Positions 10,801 through 20,050 of a stretch of 64,000 bases of DNA are shown one piece after another. This DNA is from Trichosporon coremiiforme. Its lineage: Eukaryota > Basidiomycota > Tremellomycetes > Trichosporonales > Trichosporonaceae. Each line of letters starts with the position of its first letter. The first letter of the stretch is position 1. Where the stretch lies: NCBI GenBank assembly GCA_039545355.1, contig BCJJ01000022.1, positions 62,001-126,000 on the forward strand, written 5' to 3'. A program made the translations under genes and the position numbers. Under the pieces are notes generated by a model, which searched no databases, was not told where the DNA came from, and was given only the letters and a program-made list of their open reading frames with translations.

Positions 10801-12662
10801 TCACCTCTCTCCACCCCTTCGGCACCCTCATCGAGGAGCTCGGCCCCATCGGCGACTGCGAGGTCGAGTCGAGCGCCATCCTGAAGGACTGCAACTTCCC
10901 CACCGAGGAGTTTGCCGATGTCGCGCTCAAGTGCCTCCCTCCCCAGCCTTGGACCATTCCCGAGCGCGAGCTCGAGATTCGCGAGGACCTTCGTGACGAG
11001 TGCACCTTCACTATTGACCCGTCTGGAGCCCGCGACCTCGACGACGCCCTCTCCATCAAGACCAACGACGATGGTACTTACTCGGTCGGCGTCCACATTG
11101 CCGACGTCTCGTACTTTGTCAAGGTCAACACGGCCCTCGACCGCGACGCTCGCAAGCGCGCCACGTCGGTCTACCTCGTCCAGCGCGCTGTGCCCATGCT
11201 CCCTCCCCTTCTTGGCGAGGAGCTCTGCAGCCTGCTCCACGGTCAGGACCGCCTCGCCTTCTCGGCTAACTTTGTCATTGACAAAGAGGGTAATGTCCTC
11301 GACAAGCAGTTCCGTCGCACCGTTGTCAAGTCCTCGGTCAAGCTTACCTACGAGGATGCGAACAAGATCATCAAGGACGGTGCCATTGACGCTGAGAAGA
11401 TTCACGGCCACCACAAGCCCGAGGAGATCACCGCCAACGTTCTCGCCCTGCACGAGCTTGCCGCCAAGCTCCGCAACAAGCGCATTGACGGCGGTGCCAT
11501 GCTCGTCAACCGGCCACGCCTCTCGTTCGAGCTCGACTCGGAGGGCAACCCTACCGACTGCAACGTCTCGTCCAAGACTGAGGCTAACACCCTCGTCGAG
11601 GAGTTCATGCTCCTCACCAACGCTTCCGTCGCTGCTATCATCGCAAACGGTCTGCCCGAGCAGGCGCTCCTCCGCCGCCACGAGCCTCCTCTCGACCGCC
11701 GTATTGAGGCGTTTGTCAAGCGCGCCAAGCTCCTCGGCTATGACATTGATGCCACCAACGCCGGCACGATCCAGCAGTCGTTCGACAAGATCGACGACAA
11801 GGAGGCTGTCTACTGCCTCGAGATGTACAAGAGGAAGACCATGCAGACGGCGCGCTACTACTGCACGGGTATGCTCGACATTGCGAAGTATGCCCACTGG
11901 GCGCTCAACCTGCCCCTGTACGGCCACTTCACCTCGCCGATCCGCCGCTACGCCGATGTTCTCGTCCATCGCATGCTCGACTCGTGTCTCTCGAGCCCAT
12001 CGCCGACCGATGTCAAGTTCCACATGGACCGCGACCAGATTGCCAAGTGCGCCCAGCACTGCAACATGAAGCGTGCCAGCGGCAAGCTCGCCGAGGACCA
12101 GTCCCGCCACCTCTACTTAAGCATGCTCATCAGCGACCTGTCGAGCCGCTACGGTCCCGTGCTTCGTCACGCCCGCGTCACTGCCGTCTACGACCAGGCG
12201 TTCGACGTTGTCGTTCCCGAGTTTGGCCTCGAGAAGCGTGTGCACCTCGACAAGCTTCCCCTCGACAACTCAGTGTTCGACGAGCACAAGAATGTGCTGT
12301 CTCTCTACTGGACCACCCAGGACGTTCTGTCCTTCCTCACCCAGTCCTCGGAGGACGAGCACCTGCGCAAGATCAAGCAGCGCGTCGAGGGCAAGGTCAC
12401 GGGTGCGGCAACGTCGCAGGCTGCCGACGCCTCTGCTCTGTTCCAGGACGACGCCCCCGCCGTCAACTCTGTGCAGTACCAGAGGTCTGCGTCGCAGCCG
12501 CCCCTCGTCTTTGAGGGCCTGCGCGAGACGCCCAGCGGCCACCGCATCCAGGACATCAAGGAGCTGTCCTCGTTACCTGTCATCATCACGGCGGACATGT
12601 CCAAGAGTCCTCCCGTGCTCGTCGTGTACGCGTGCAACCCGTACTCGACCGTGACCGCCTAA
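7824..12662 (+). CDS. SSD1: SSD1/Dis3L2-type RNase II family RNA-binding protein
   Basis: Regulates translation and localisation of cell-wall and cytokinesis mRNAs in other fungi. One intron (9375-9413, 39 bp, a multiple of three and stop-free) gives 1599 aa when spliced. Residues 1-700 are disordered, Ser-rich and Gln-rich (polyQ about 350-435). This part carries four NDR-kinase (Cbk1) consensus sites HxRxxS/T: H113 HRRSST, H503 HKRAGS, HRRTHS (562 spliced) and HGRRHS (616 spliced). An FSFP sequence (about 696-699) fits the Cbk1 docking motif [YF]xFP. Cold-shock domains follow from about 745 (AGKLVVGILRVNKKN). The RNB domain opens with TIDPSGARDLDDALSI, so all four metal-binding Asp positions (about 1052, 1058, 1060, 1061) are kept, unlike ascomycete Ssd1 pseudonucleases. 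The far C-terminus has the usual EGLRETPSGHRIQDIK segment. Almost intronless despite 4.8 kb. Confidence 0.95.
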   Translation: MAETPDSSAAAAQQQPSRQSSLAPPDAKLQRANSSSSSRSSNGGRRGHRSPGTSASVSRSNSYSSQGPGERRSKNGNTTTISGGTSLGGGKTAKEGGGGQKGKLQRADSRSLHRRSSTRGQSQQIQPQQAPLRPASSNADKERDSKESGGTATQSSQAAAADAQVRSIHTTMSPPVTAMEAAVNAATKKHHETHGEDALSSLQRMISDLKAISPSNSQPGSRSASGSQKDKSSTAASSPVAIPTASGNNKAESQTKLKADAPTFTPGSFASGTSPISPSAPSISSVGSAPRSSTSAAERAARRQSANMSVSFGQPSMSFGGLPHFPLAPSDFPGSGQPGGDEFTGDMFQQQQQMLAAQQLQLQLLQAQLVQQQLAAQQQRDQGFIAPRFQALAAQRAAVQQQQQQTAQLAEAQRLFEMHQQQQQMLLAQQQVDAGGAPPVFEEDSPEPTPASLGPTGRPQLNPGFTFGKRRESAVEKKPRPSSMFVNREEAATSLAGLAARAHKRAGSEMSSALEEQVSFRRVVLANSSQLELQKQIEALQAKQQALMHKDRSDSQSPPLSELSASLSKQPGGRHRRTHSNASQSSAAGGDSTYGNLLSPREQPGIARSFGGEPSPMSGGRPGSISMGHGRRHSVNTYKGGFGEYVEDGGSISFGHNRGGSRAGFESGNWRINGNGSSTTDLASAQAQLASLAQFRAAAGSGHAKMPSFSFPNMLPNLLVATTLQNPSGQSSLWQQQQAFQMQLQQNQQGGGGPQRKSLFAPYLPQASLPPLLSAGKLVVGILRVNKKNRSDAYVATDVLDADIYICGSKDRNRALEGDIVAVELLDVDEVWSTKKDKEEKKRKKEESYDYKPHGNKKQEKKKDDIEVEGQGLSLFEDEEVNDDTKPTYAGHVVAVVERMPGQLFSGQLGVLRPSSAATKEKQEAERREREGDKARAAPAEPEPRPKIVWFKPTDKRVPLIAIPTEQAPADFIENPEAHANKLFVATIKRWPITSLHPFGTLIEELGPIGDCEVESSAILKDCNFPTEEFADVALKCLPPQPWTIPERELEIREDLRDECTFTIDPSGARDLDDALSIKTNDDGTYSVGVHIADVSYFVKVNTALDRDARKRATSVYLVQRAVPMLPPLLGEELCSLLHGQDRLAFSANFVIDKEGNVLDKQFRRTVVKSSVKLTYEDANKIIKDGAIDAEKIHGHHKPEEITANVLALHELAAKLRNKRIDGGAMLVNRPRLSFELDSEGNPTDCNVSSKTEANTLVEEFMLLTNASVAAIIANGLPEQALLRRHEPPLDRRIEAFVKRAKLLGYDIDATNAGTIQQSFDKIDDKEAVYCLEMYKRKTMQTARYYCTGMLDIAKYAHWALNLPLYGHFTSPIRRYADVLVHRMLDSCLSSPSPTDVKFHMDRDQIAKCAQHCNMKRASGKLAEDQSRHLYLSMLISDLSSRYGPVLRHARVTAVYDQAFDVVVPEFGLEKRVHLDKLPLDNSVFDEHKNVLSLYWTTQDVLSFLTQSSEDEHLRKIKQRVEGKVTGAATSQAADASALFQDDAPAVNSVQYQRSASQPPLVFEGLRETPSGHRIQDIKELSSLPVIITADMSKSPPVLVVYACNPYSTVTA

Positions 12663-13011
12663 GTTCACCGCACGCCCAAAGCAAAGCATTACAATCAATC
12701 ATCTTGCGTTCCGAAAAGCATCAATTATCGACTCTCCTACTACTGTGTTTCTTTTTATTTCTCTTCTTTTCTCTGTCTCTCTCACACACACAACACCAAC
12801 ATAAAGCATCTGTTGCGAAAGTCTGTTGTCTGGAAGTCTGCGAGTGCCCACACATTTGGCGTGAGCATGTGCCCCGTCAGTAAATCTCGCTTCACATCAA
12901 GTAGTAGACTCAAGTTACGAGCAAGTAATGAAATGTACGATGTACATAGTGATATGGCCACATATGGTGGTGATGGGGGGTTGCAATGAACGATGAAATG
13001 AGAGACTATCA
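12663..13011. other. Convergent 3' region SSD1 / NUR1
   Basis: 349 bp between convergent stop codons. It contains a short TC/AC-rich run (about 12770-12800) and A/T-richer sequence consistent with two 3' UTRs. No gene seen. Confidence 0.5.
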
Positions 13012-14657
13012 CTAATAGTAATCAATGGCGTAGTCGGAGGTCCCGACGCCGCGGTCCTCGGTCGGCACAAAGAGCTTCTTGAACACGAACCTCTGGTCGT
13101 ACTCGCGCATAACCTCGGCATTGAGGATCTGGCGATCCTTGACCATCTGCGTAAAGCTGGTCGCGAGGTGGTGGAGCACGACATAGTAAGCAAGGTGCAC
13201 AAGGGGGACGAGGAGGGGCACGCGTCCAGTGAGGAAGTACACCATCAGCGGGGCTGTGGGTGGGAGCGCACTTGAATGTCAGCTGCCACTCGGAGCTAGA
13301 GAGCTTACCAGAAGAAGGCGAGGCAGAAGGAAGGCGGATCCCAGATCCTCAGTCGCTCAATCATCCCGCTGCTGCTTGAGGCACGCGCCGGCGCCTCAAA
13401 GCCGGCAATGGAGGCGACGGAACGCCACGCCACCCGCCCAAGCACCTTGGTCACCTTCCACGCCGTGCGGGCGACGACTCTACCGTCGATCTTGGGGGCG
13501 GCTCGCTTTTCTTGGTCCTCGTCCGCGCCGGGGTCACTGTCCTCTGGCTCCGTGGCGGTCGAGCGGTCCTTCATGGGAGAAGGGATGGGGGAGGCATTGG
13601 GCGACTTGACTGGGTCCTGGGGCTGCTTGTTAGCTTGATAGAGGGGCAAAGGAAGCTCACACTACGCAGCATCATGTCGTAGTTCCTGTGTTTCGTGAAG
13701 AGATACGCGGCATTAGCTCCAGAGATAATGAGCATGAGCAGCGTGATGAGGATACCCTGTCGTCAGCTTCCGAAGCACCACGAAGCTCACGCTGCTCGTC
13801 CCCAGCATGCCGCGCCGGGCCTGCTGCTGCTTCCACTCGTCCTCGTACCGGTGCCAGCGCGCGTCGACCCGGTTACCCTCGGGCCCATCACGCCACATGC
13901 TCATTTCGTCCTTTGGCTTGACCACTGGTGCGAGGAGGACCCACTGCAGGAGGAAGAGGGCCATGCCGAGTGGCGCGGCCCAGCGCGTCGGCGGGAGAAT
14001 GTCCTCCACGCTCGTCGGAAGGGAAATCCAGACGTACTCGAGCACATTGCGGGGTGCTTCGAGGATACTGATGTTAGCTTGACAATGATCATGACACAGC
14101 TGGAGCCCTGGAGAAGATAAGACGTACCGCTGCACCACGCCCTTGCGCCTGACGAAACGCTTCCTCGTGCCCGTTGCGCGCGGCGTGCCCGTCGGCGAGC
14201 CCCCCGGAGTCCCAATAGGTGTACCGGGAGCGGGTGTGCCGAGGTTACTCCCATAGCTTGTCCTGCGCTCCGCGGCGCGCACACCAGCATACGGCGGGGT
14301 GTACGTGCCTGGCGTGAACATGGAGACACGGCGGTTCGTCATTCCCCTGATAGGCGTGGCATAGTACGGCGTCGGACTGTCCCATTGTTCGCTGGCCCGT
14401 TTACGGGGCGGGGTCGCGAAGGCATTTTGCGTCGGCGTGGATCCTCCCGGCGACGTGCCTGTCGAAGTGGACGTCGAAGTGGAAGTTGCCACTGACGCCG
14501 ATGACGACTTTATGGGACTGTTGGGCTTGCCCGGGGAGAAGGTGTCGGCCTCGGCGTAGAGCTGGTCTGCGGTTTGGGAGCGAGAGAGCTTTGAGGGTGG
14601 GCGCGCAAAGGCTGTCAGCGACTTGCGCGACTTGCGCGCGAGTGGGGACTGCGACAT
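13012..14657 (-). CDS. NUR1: Nuclear rim protein Nur1/Mug154 family
   Basis: In yeasts Nur1 works with Lem2 and cohibin to tether silent chromatin and rDNA to the inner nuclear membrane. Exons 14657-14128, 14067-13791, 13756-13661, 13622-13309 and 13270-13012 give 491 aa. The first ~170 residues are disordered and Ser/Thr/Pro-rich with many SP/TP sites (TPGTYTPP, TPAPGTPIGTPGG). A membrane pair follows (RWAAPLGMALFLLQWVLLAPVV and GILITLLMLIISGANAAYLF), and a later hydrophobic stretch MVYFLTGRVPLLVPLVHLAY. The C-terminal signature MREYDQRFVFKKLFVPTEDRG matches the DUF2418/Nur1 family. The introns are 34-60 bp. It shares a 190 bp divergent promoter with RIM20. Confidence 0.85.
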
Positions 14658-14847
14658 CGTCGTTTGGAGGGAAGGAAGGAACGATGGATGGGTCGGTGTT
14701 GTTGACGAAGTTCGGTGGACTGGCGGAGATCGACGAGAGTCCGCACGGTTGCATCATCGCACCAGCCCTGGGCCCCAGCGAGCTGGCTGACGGAGATGTT
14801 GATACCTTCTCTCTCCTTCTCTCCAACAGCTCATTCTTGTTACACCC

Positions 14848-17800
14848 ATGGTGAGTGCACCTCAGTCGAGTGGATACACTGGAGGGAGGTGCATAACAGG
14901 ATGTGAGTGCTGACGTACAGGCGACAAACTTCCTGCCAATCCCGAGCAAACAGGCAACGCCACTGCCGGAGCTCAGCCAGCACCTGCTCGACTACATCTC
15001 GTCGCATTTCCGCGATGCGCACCCTGAGGCGTTCAAGCGGGATGTCGGCTCGCTTGTCGGTATGCGCAAGGAGTGGGTTGAGCCGAAGACTGAGGCGCAC
15101 CCGGAGGTTGCGAGGGGTCTTATGAAGTGAGTTGCCCAGACGTCGCGGCGTAGTTACCTGCTGTGGAATGTCACAACTGGTTCGAGTCCTGATAGCTGAC
15201 CCCCAGGTACCACGCCCAACTTGCTTTCGCCGCAACCAAGTTCCCCTCCGACATTGGACAGCAGTTTACGTACTCGCTCCCCTTCCCCCCGCCTTACAGC
15301 TTGACGCCGGACGCGCCGATCTCGCTCCCGTCGCTGACGTACGAGCGAGCTAGTGTGCTCTTCAACGCCGCCGCCATCTATGCCTCGCTTGCTGCGTTTG
15401 AGCGCCGCGCAGAGGCTGAGAGCATCAAGCGTGCCCTCGGCTATCTCACTGTATGTCCAGCTACGGCGGGTTCGGCAGCTGACAACAGACCGCCGCTGGC
15501 GTCCTGAACCACATTCTGACCAATATCCTCCCGACGCTCAAGGGCGAGCTCGCCTCGCCCCAGGCTGCGGGATATGACATGAGCGAGTCCTTCCTCACCG
15601 CCATGCGTGACTTTGTCCTAGCGCAGGCGCAGGAGTGTTACTGGCAGCAGGCTGTGCTGCGTGAGTTGGCGGGTCTAGGGGACGTTAGGTGACGTAACTG
15701 ACAAGCAGAGGGAACGTACAAGAACGGACTGATCGCTAAGCTCTCCATGAAGGTGAACTGTCCAAACTGCACGCCTAGCTGACAATACAGGTATCGGACT
15801 ACTACAAGTCTGCTCTTGCCGCTGCCAACGGCCTCGACTTCCCCTGTGCTTCCTATCTTCCGCAAGTGAGCTCTCAGAACAATGGCTAAGCTGACGCCAG
15901 GCCTGGCTCAACCACATCACGGTGAAGCAGTGCCACTTCGAGGCCGCAGCGCAGTATCGTTTGAGCCGTGACGACAACGAGAAGGCAAAGTACGGCGAGG
16001 AGATTGGCCGCCTGCGAGTGGCAGAGACGCTGGCGAAGAAGGGTCTCGACGCGGGCCGGAAGGGTGTCAGCGACAACGTCATGTCGGACCTGAAGCAGCT
16101 CCAGGGTGTCGTCAAGTCGACGCTTGAGAGCGCCGACCGCGACAACTTGATGATCTACTGCCAGGCCGTGCCAACGCCGGCGCAGCTCCCGCCCATCAAC
16201 GGCGTCGGCATGGTCAAGCTCCAGACTCCCACTGAGGTTGCGGAGCCGATTGCGTGGCTCATGAGCGGCGGATCGGGATCGGCGCCGCTCTTCTCGGGTC
16301 TCGTGCCGTATGGCGTCCACCTTGCGCTGAGTGAGAGCTTTCTCTTGTGCGGTGTCAAAGCTAATGTCAGGCATCTATGACGACCGCAAGGATACGCTCA
16401 TCCGTGACATGGACAGTAAGCGCGAGGAGCTCGACGGTATTGCTGCAAGGTTGGTTCGAGATCACTACACAAGCTGACCAAACAGCACTCTTCAATCTCT
16501 CAACCTGCCCGGCTCACTGCAGGCTCTGGAGCGCCCCGTCGGTCTTCCTCCTTCCCTGCTCAAGAAGGCAGAGGAGGTTGACGCCGCCGGTGGCGCGGAC
16601 AAGATCCGCAGCCTGCTCATGGACGTCAACCGACTGTCCAAGTCGAACGCCAAAATCTTGTCAGAGGTAAGCTAGACGGAGTCGAACCTTAGCTGACCGC
16701 AGGCGATGGACATTCTCGACCAGGAGGCGCACGAGACGGAGCAGCTCGTTGAGCGTCAGCCGCACGTCGCGGACACTCGGCCCCCTTCGCATGTTGCCAA
16801 TGCTAGCCTGATCCAAATGGCGGGCCAATATGATGGCACGCTGAAGCAGGCTGCGCAGAGTGATGCCACCGTTCGCTCGAAGTGGGAGGAGTGGCGAAAC
16901 ATGATCGAGATTCTCTCGGGAGGAGAGGTGAATTATCTGACTGCTTAGGTCGCAACTGACGACCAGGACATCATCTCTGACCACGTCCCTTCGACGACTT
17001 CGTCGGGCGCCGGATTCTCTGCCCTTCCCGCGTCGGTGAGGCCGCTCCGAGCTTCGCTCGAGGACCTGGACGACCACATCGCCCACCGTGCTGCGCTCGT
17101 CTCTGAGGCTAGACAGATCGCCGAGCACGACGACGTCCGGCCGCAGGTCCTGCAGGAGGCTTCGAAGCTCGCCCATGGTGGTTCGGGTGACGTCAAGCCA
17201 GAGTGGTTCGAGGGTATCTTCGAGGAGTCGCTGTCCAAGTATGACAAGCTGCGGGACGCCATGTCGGATGAGACCTCGACGCAGGAGCAGCTCCTGGAGC
17301 AGGTCCGGCAGCAGAACGACGCCTTCCTGTCTGAGCGGAAGGAGGACCCGCGAGTCAAGGAGCGCGAGCGAAGGCTCCAGGACATGGATGTCGCATACTG
17401 GAAGTGGCGCGAGATTGTTGATAACGCTGAGGAGGGCATCAAATTCTACAACTCGCTCGCAGACATGTTGCACGGCTTCAAGGAGGCATGCTCCCAGTTC
17501 CTTAACGCCCGCAGGGTGGATGTTGGGTAAGCTTCCAGCTCTTCGACTGCAGCTAACGCCAGTCTCTCGTCTCAGCTGCAGAACGTCAACTTGTCGCCAC
17601 CGACGAGCCCGCCGGTGCATGTCGCATCGCCCCCGTTGACTTCGCCTCAGTCGCCTCCGGTTCCGGCGCCCAGCCACTCGCCCGTTGCCGCCAAGGCACC
17701 GCTGTCACCGCCCCCGCAGTCGCCGGCGCCGTCATCCTTCGCACCAACCCCTGCTCCTGCTCCTGTTCCTGCACGTGAGCCGGCCCCGTTCCTCGCGCAT

Positions 17801-18004
17801 CCCAGCAGTGCGCAGTGGACTTCTGCCGACCTCCTCCCGCCGCCACCCCCACCGGCCATCCGGTCGGGTGGCGTGAGGCAGGCTCCTGCGCCTGCCCCTG
17901 ATACGCCCCGCCGAGTGACGCGGAGTCAGAAGGGTCCGATCGGTGACCCGGATGTCAATCCGTACAAGAAGGGGTCGAGGAAGGGTGGCGAGGGTGTCAT
18001 TTAG
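14848..18004 (+). CDS. RIM20: BRO1-domain protein of the Rim20/PalA type (pH-response, ESCRT-associated)
   Basis: Rim20 scaffolds proteolytic activation of the Rim101/PacC transcription factor on ESCRT-III. Twelve exons (14848-14850, 14921-15126, 15207-15450, 15489-15660, 15709-15752, 15791-15865, 15901-16330, 16371-16449, 16486-16666, 16703-16927, 16967-17526, 17563-18004) give 886 aa. The first exon is the ATG alone: ATG is followed at once by GTGAGT, and the next exon supplies MATNFLPIPSK, the expected BRO1 start. The BRO1 domain (about 2-390) shows KYHAQLAFAATKFPSDIG, ERASVLFNAAAIYASLA and HFEAAAQYRLSRDDNEKAKYGEEI. A helical V domain (about 400-760) and a Pro-rich tail (780-860) follow, as in ALIX proteins. 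Bro1 proper is the alternative; the N-terminal spacing and KFPSDIG favour Rim20. Confidence 0.85.
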
Positions 18005-18091
18005 TCCATGGACAGCTGCATATGCATTCGATCCGTTCCTATAGGGCAAAGAAAACCGGTGGAGGGACGGCGTTCACCGAGATTACATTAC

Positions 18092-18103
18092 AGCCACGTG
18101 GCT
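18092..18103. promoter_or_regulatory. 12 bp palindrome centred on E-box CACGTG upstream of the HP1-like gene
   Basis: AGCCACGTGGCT is a perfect inverted repeat 131 bp before the start codon of the HP1-like gene and 88 bp after the RIM20 stop. It is a plausible bHLH/bZIP site; the factor is unknown. Confidence 0.4.
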
Positions 18104-18233
18104 CCCGAAGTGCGGAGCGGAAGCAAACCCATATCTCGGCCTCAACGACGTCAGTGCAGATCAACACGAGAACGACGAGCTGAGCTACTCTCCCGATCTC
18201 TCCGTATCGACCGGGAAGGAATCCAGCCCAGCA

Positions 18234-20050
18234 ATGTCGCGCGACAAGGAGGAAGACATCATCGACGTTGACGGTAGCGACGAGGGCGAGGAGGAGTATG
18301 AGGTCGAAAGCATCACCGGCTTCAAGTGGGACGTGAGTATCGCCGGCGTGGAACTCTTATGCAGGCATCTCGCGCGGCCAGTCCGATCCGACAGTCCTGA
18401 GGATCTGAGCTCTTTGAACAGCTGGGAGGTGATCCATGTGGTTGGAGTAGGACTGAGGAATGCGATGCCCTGACGCAGCGCCGAAAGGGAGTTGCTCATG
18501 TTGGCGCTCCCAGCCACAGGTTCGGCGTCAGGGCCGCAAGATGGAAGAGCAGGGGTGACTGGCAGCTTTGGGGATGCTATGAGACTGAGCTGACAGATAC
18601 AGCGGGGAAAGGAGTACTGTGAGCAGAAGATGTTATTCTGTGACTAACCGCAGACCTGGTTGCTTGGAAGGGCTATGGAAGCGAGCACAACACCTGGGAG
18701 CCGAAGGAGAACGTGTGCGTGTGGCCCAGCTACCAGTTGCCGTGTAGCGAACGAGCTAACATCCAGTGAGCACGCGCAGGAGCTGATCGACGCGTACTTC
18801 GACGAGCACCCCGAGTCGAAGGCGAAGCGGGACGACCCGCCCGTGAAGAAGCGCGGTCGCGCCTCGAAGGCATCGACGGCGGCTGCGCTGACGCCAAAGA
18901 AGCCGCGCGCGGGATGCGCTTCCCAGGCTGCCGTACGACACGACTCACCCCCCGAGAGCGAGGAAGAGGCCAACATTGAGTACGAGCAGACGTACACTGA
19001 CGGCATCGGCCGGTACGACGACGTCAAGGACTGGGAGAAAGTCGTTGAGAGCATCGATACGGTCGAGCGTAACGCGGAGAACACGCTCATTGTCTACCTT
19101 ACCATGTGAGTCGGCGGACTGCCGGCTGGGTGGGAAGGAGACATTGTGAAAGAGCGAGGAAAGTTGAGGCGAGACGGGGAACAAGAAGGGTCATTGTGAA
19201 AGAGCGAGAAAAATTGAGGCGAGACGGGGAACAAGAAGGGTTGGTCGCGAATCAGTCGGCAGCTCGCCGGTGCTGTCGACCACAACAGCGATGTCTCGGC
19301 AGTCTGCCATCCACTTGTTGAGTGGCAATCCTGGTCTTGAGGGTGGCAATGAGGCGGCATCCTCGTTGCCACAAGAGCCGAGTCGCACGCCTGGGGAGGC
19401 TGTACTGGACACAGCCTCACCTGCGCATGTGCGGTCCCGGCGCCGGAGCAGCGTCCGCCGAGGCGCTTGCGCAACTGCACCGGATTACTGCCGTTGGGGT
19501 AATGCTCCCTGTGCGGGTGTCGTTCGCCTTCACGTCGGGTGTCCGTTGGTCGACTTGTTGCCCACTTGAGACGGAGAGTGGGCACCAGAACCGCGCCTCG
19601 TTGCGTGGTTTTCTAAGCTGTCTGTTGCCCGTTGTGGACGCCCCAGTAAGCTAGTCGTCGGGGAGCAACGGTGATTGACCGTTGAGGAACAAGGTCATGG
19701 CCTGGAACTCAATCTCGTGAACCAGGCCCTCCAACTGCCCGGTCATCAATTGCCCTCCCCGTGGGGATCATGGAGAGTGGTTTCTCGGCGCGCGGATGGT
19801 GCTCGGCAGCTGTGACAGGCAGGAGGCCCCGGGTGCCTTCTCGGCGTGTCCAGTCTTCCCAGTGGCCCTCCGCCGTGCCTCATCGCTGCCTCCCCTTCAG
19901 CCTTGGTCGGCTCCGAGTGTCTGAAAATACGGCTTACATGGTGTGCTGACATACAGGGTGTCTGGAGAGAAATCAGCGGTATCGAGTGACCTCGTCAACA
20001 AACGCTGCCCCCAGAAAATGCTCAAATTTTACGAGTCGCATCTCAAGTGA
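18234..20050 (+). CDS. Small HP1-like protein (chromodomain plus chromoshadow domain)
   Basis: HP1 proteins bind H3K9-methylated nucleosomes and dimerise through the chromoshadow domain to build heterochromatin. Exons 18234-18332, 18603-18618, 18654-18714, 18767-19105 and 19957-20050 give 169 aa. The chromodomain (about 21-70) reads YEVESITGFKWD, RGKEYYLVAWKGYG, HNTWEPKENV and keeps the aromatic cage (Tyr, Trp, Tyr). A basic hinge (PPVKKRGRASK, TPKKPRA) follows. The chromoshadow domain (DWEKVVESIDTVERN...LIVYLTM | VSGEKSAV...CPQKMLKFYESHLK) is cut by an 851 bp intron, about twenty times the local norm. Exon 2 is a 16 nt microexon inside the chromodomain. The stop at 20050 is the simplest reading; HP1 proteins often run a few residues further. 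At 169 aa it is compact for the family. Confidence 0.85.
19142..19241 (+). repeat. 50 bp tandem duplication inside the long HP1-like intron
   Basis: Two adjoining 50 bp units, 19142-19191 and 19192-19241, both beginning CATTGTGAAAGAGCGAG and ending ACAAGAAGGGT, differ at about two bases. It marks a recent duplication in a non-coding stretch. Confidence 0.9.

Noticed and set aside
10098..12110. 670 aa open frame on the minus strand
   Set aside because: It is the antisense of the SSD1 coding region. High-GC codon bias leaves the complementary frame open; composition (Val/Leu/Glu/Arg) is typical of a shadow.
15178..15188. GGTTCGAGTCC resembling a tRNA T-loop
   Set aside because: Lies in an 80 bp RIM20 intron; the flanking bases do not pair to form a T-stem and there is no A box or acceptor stem.
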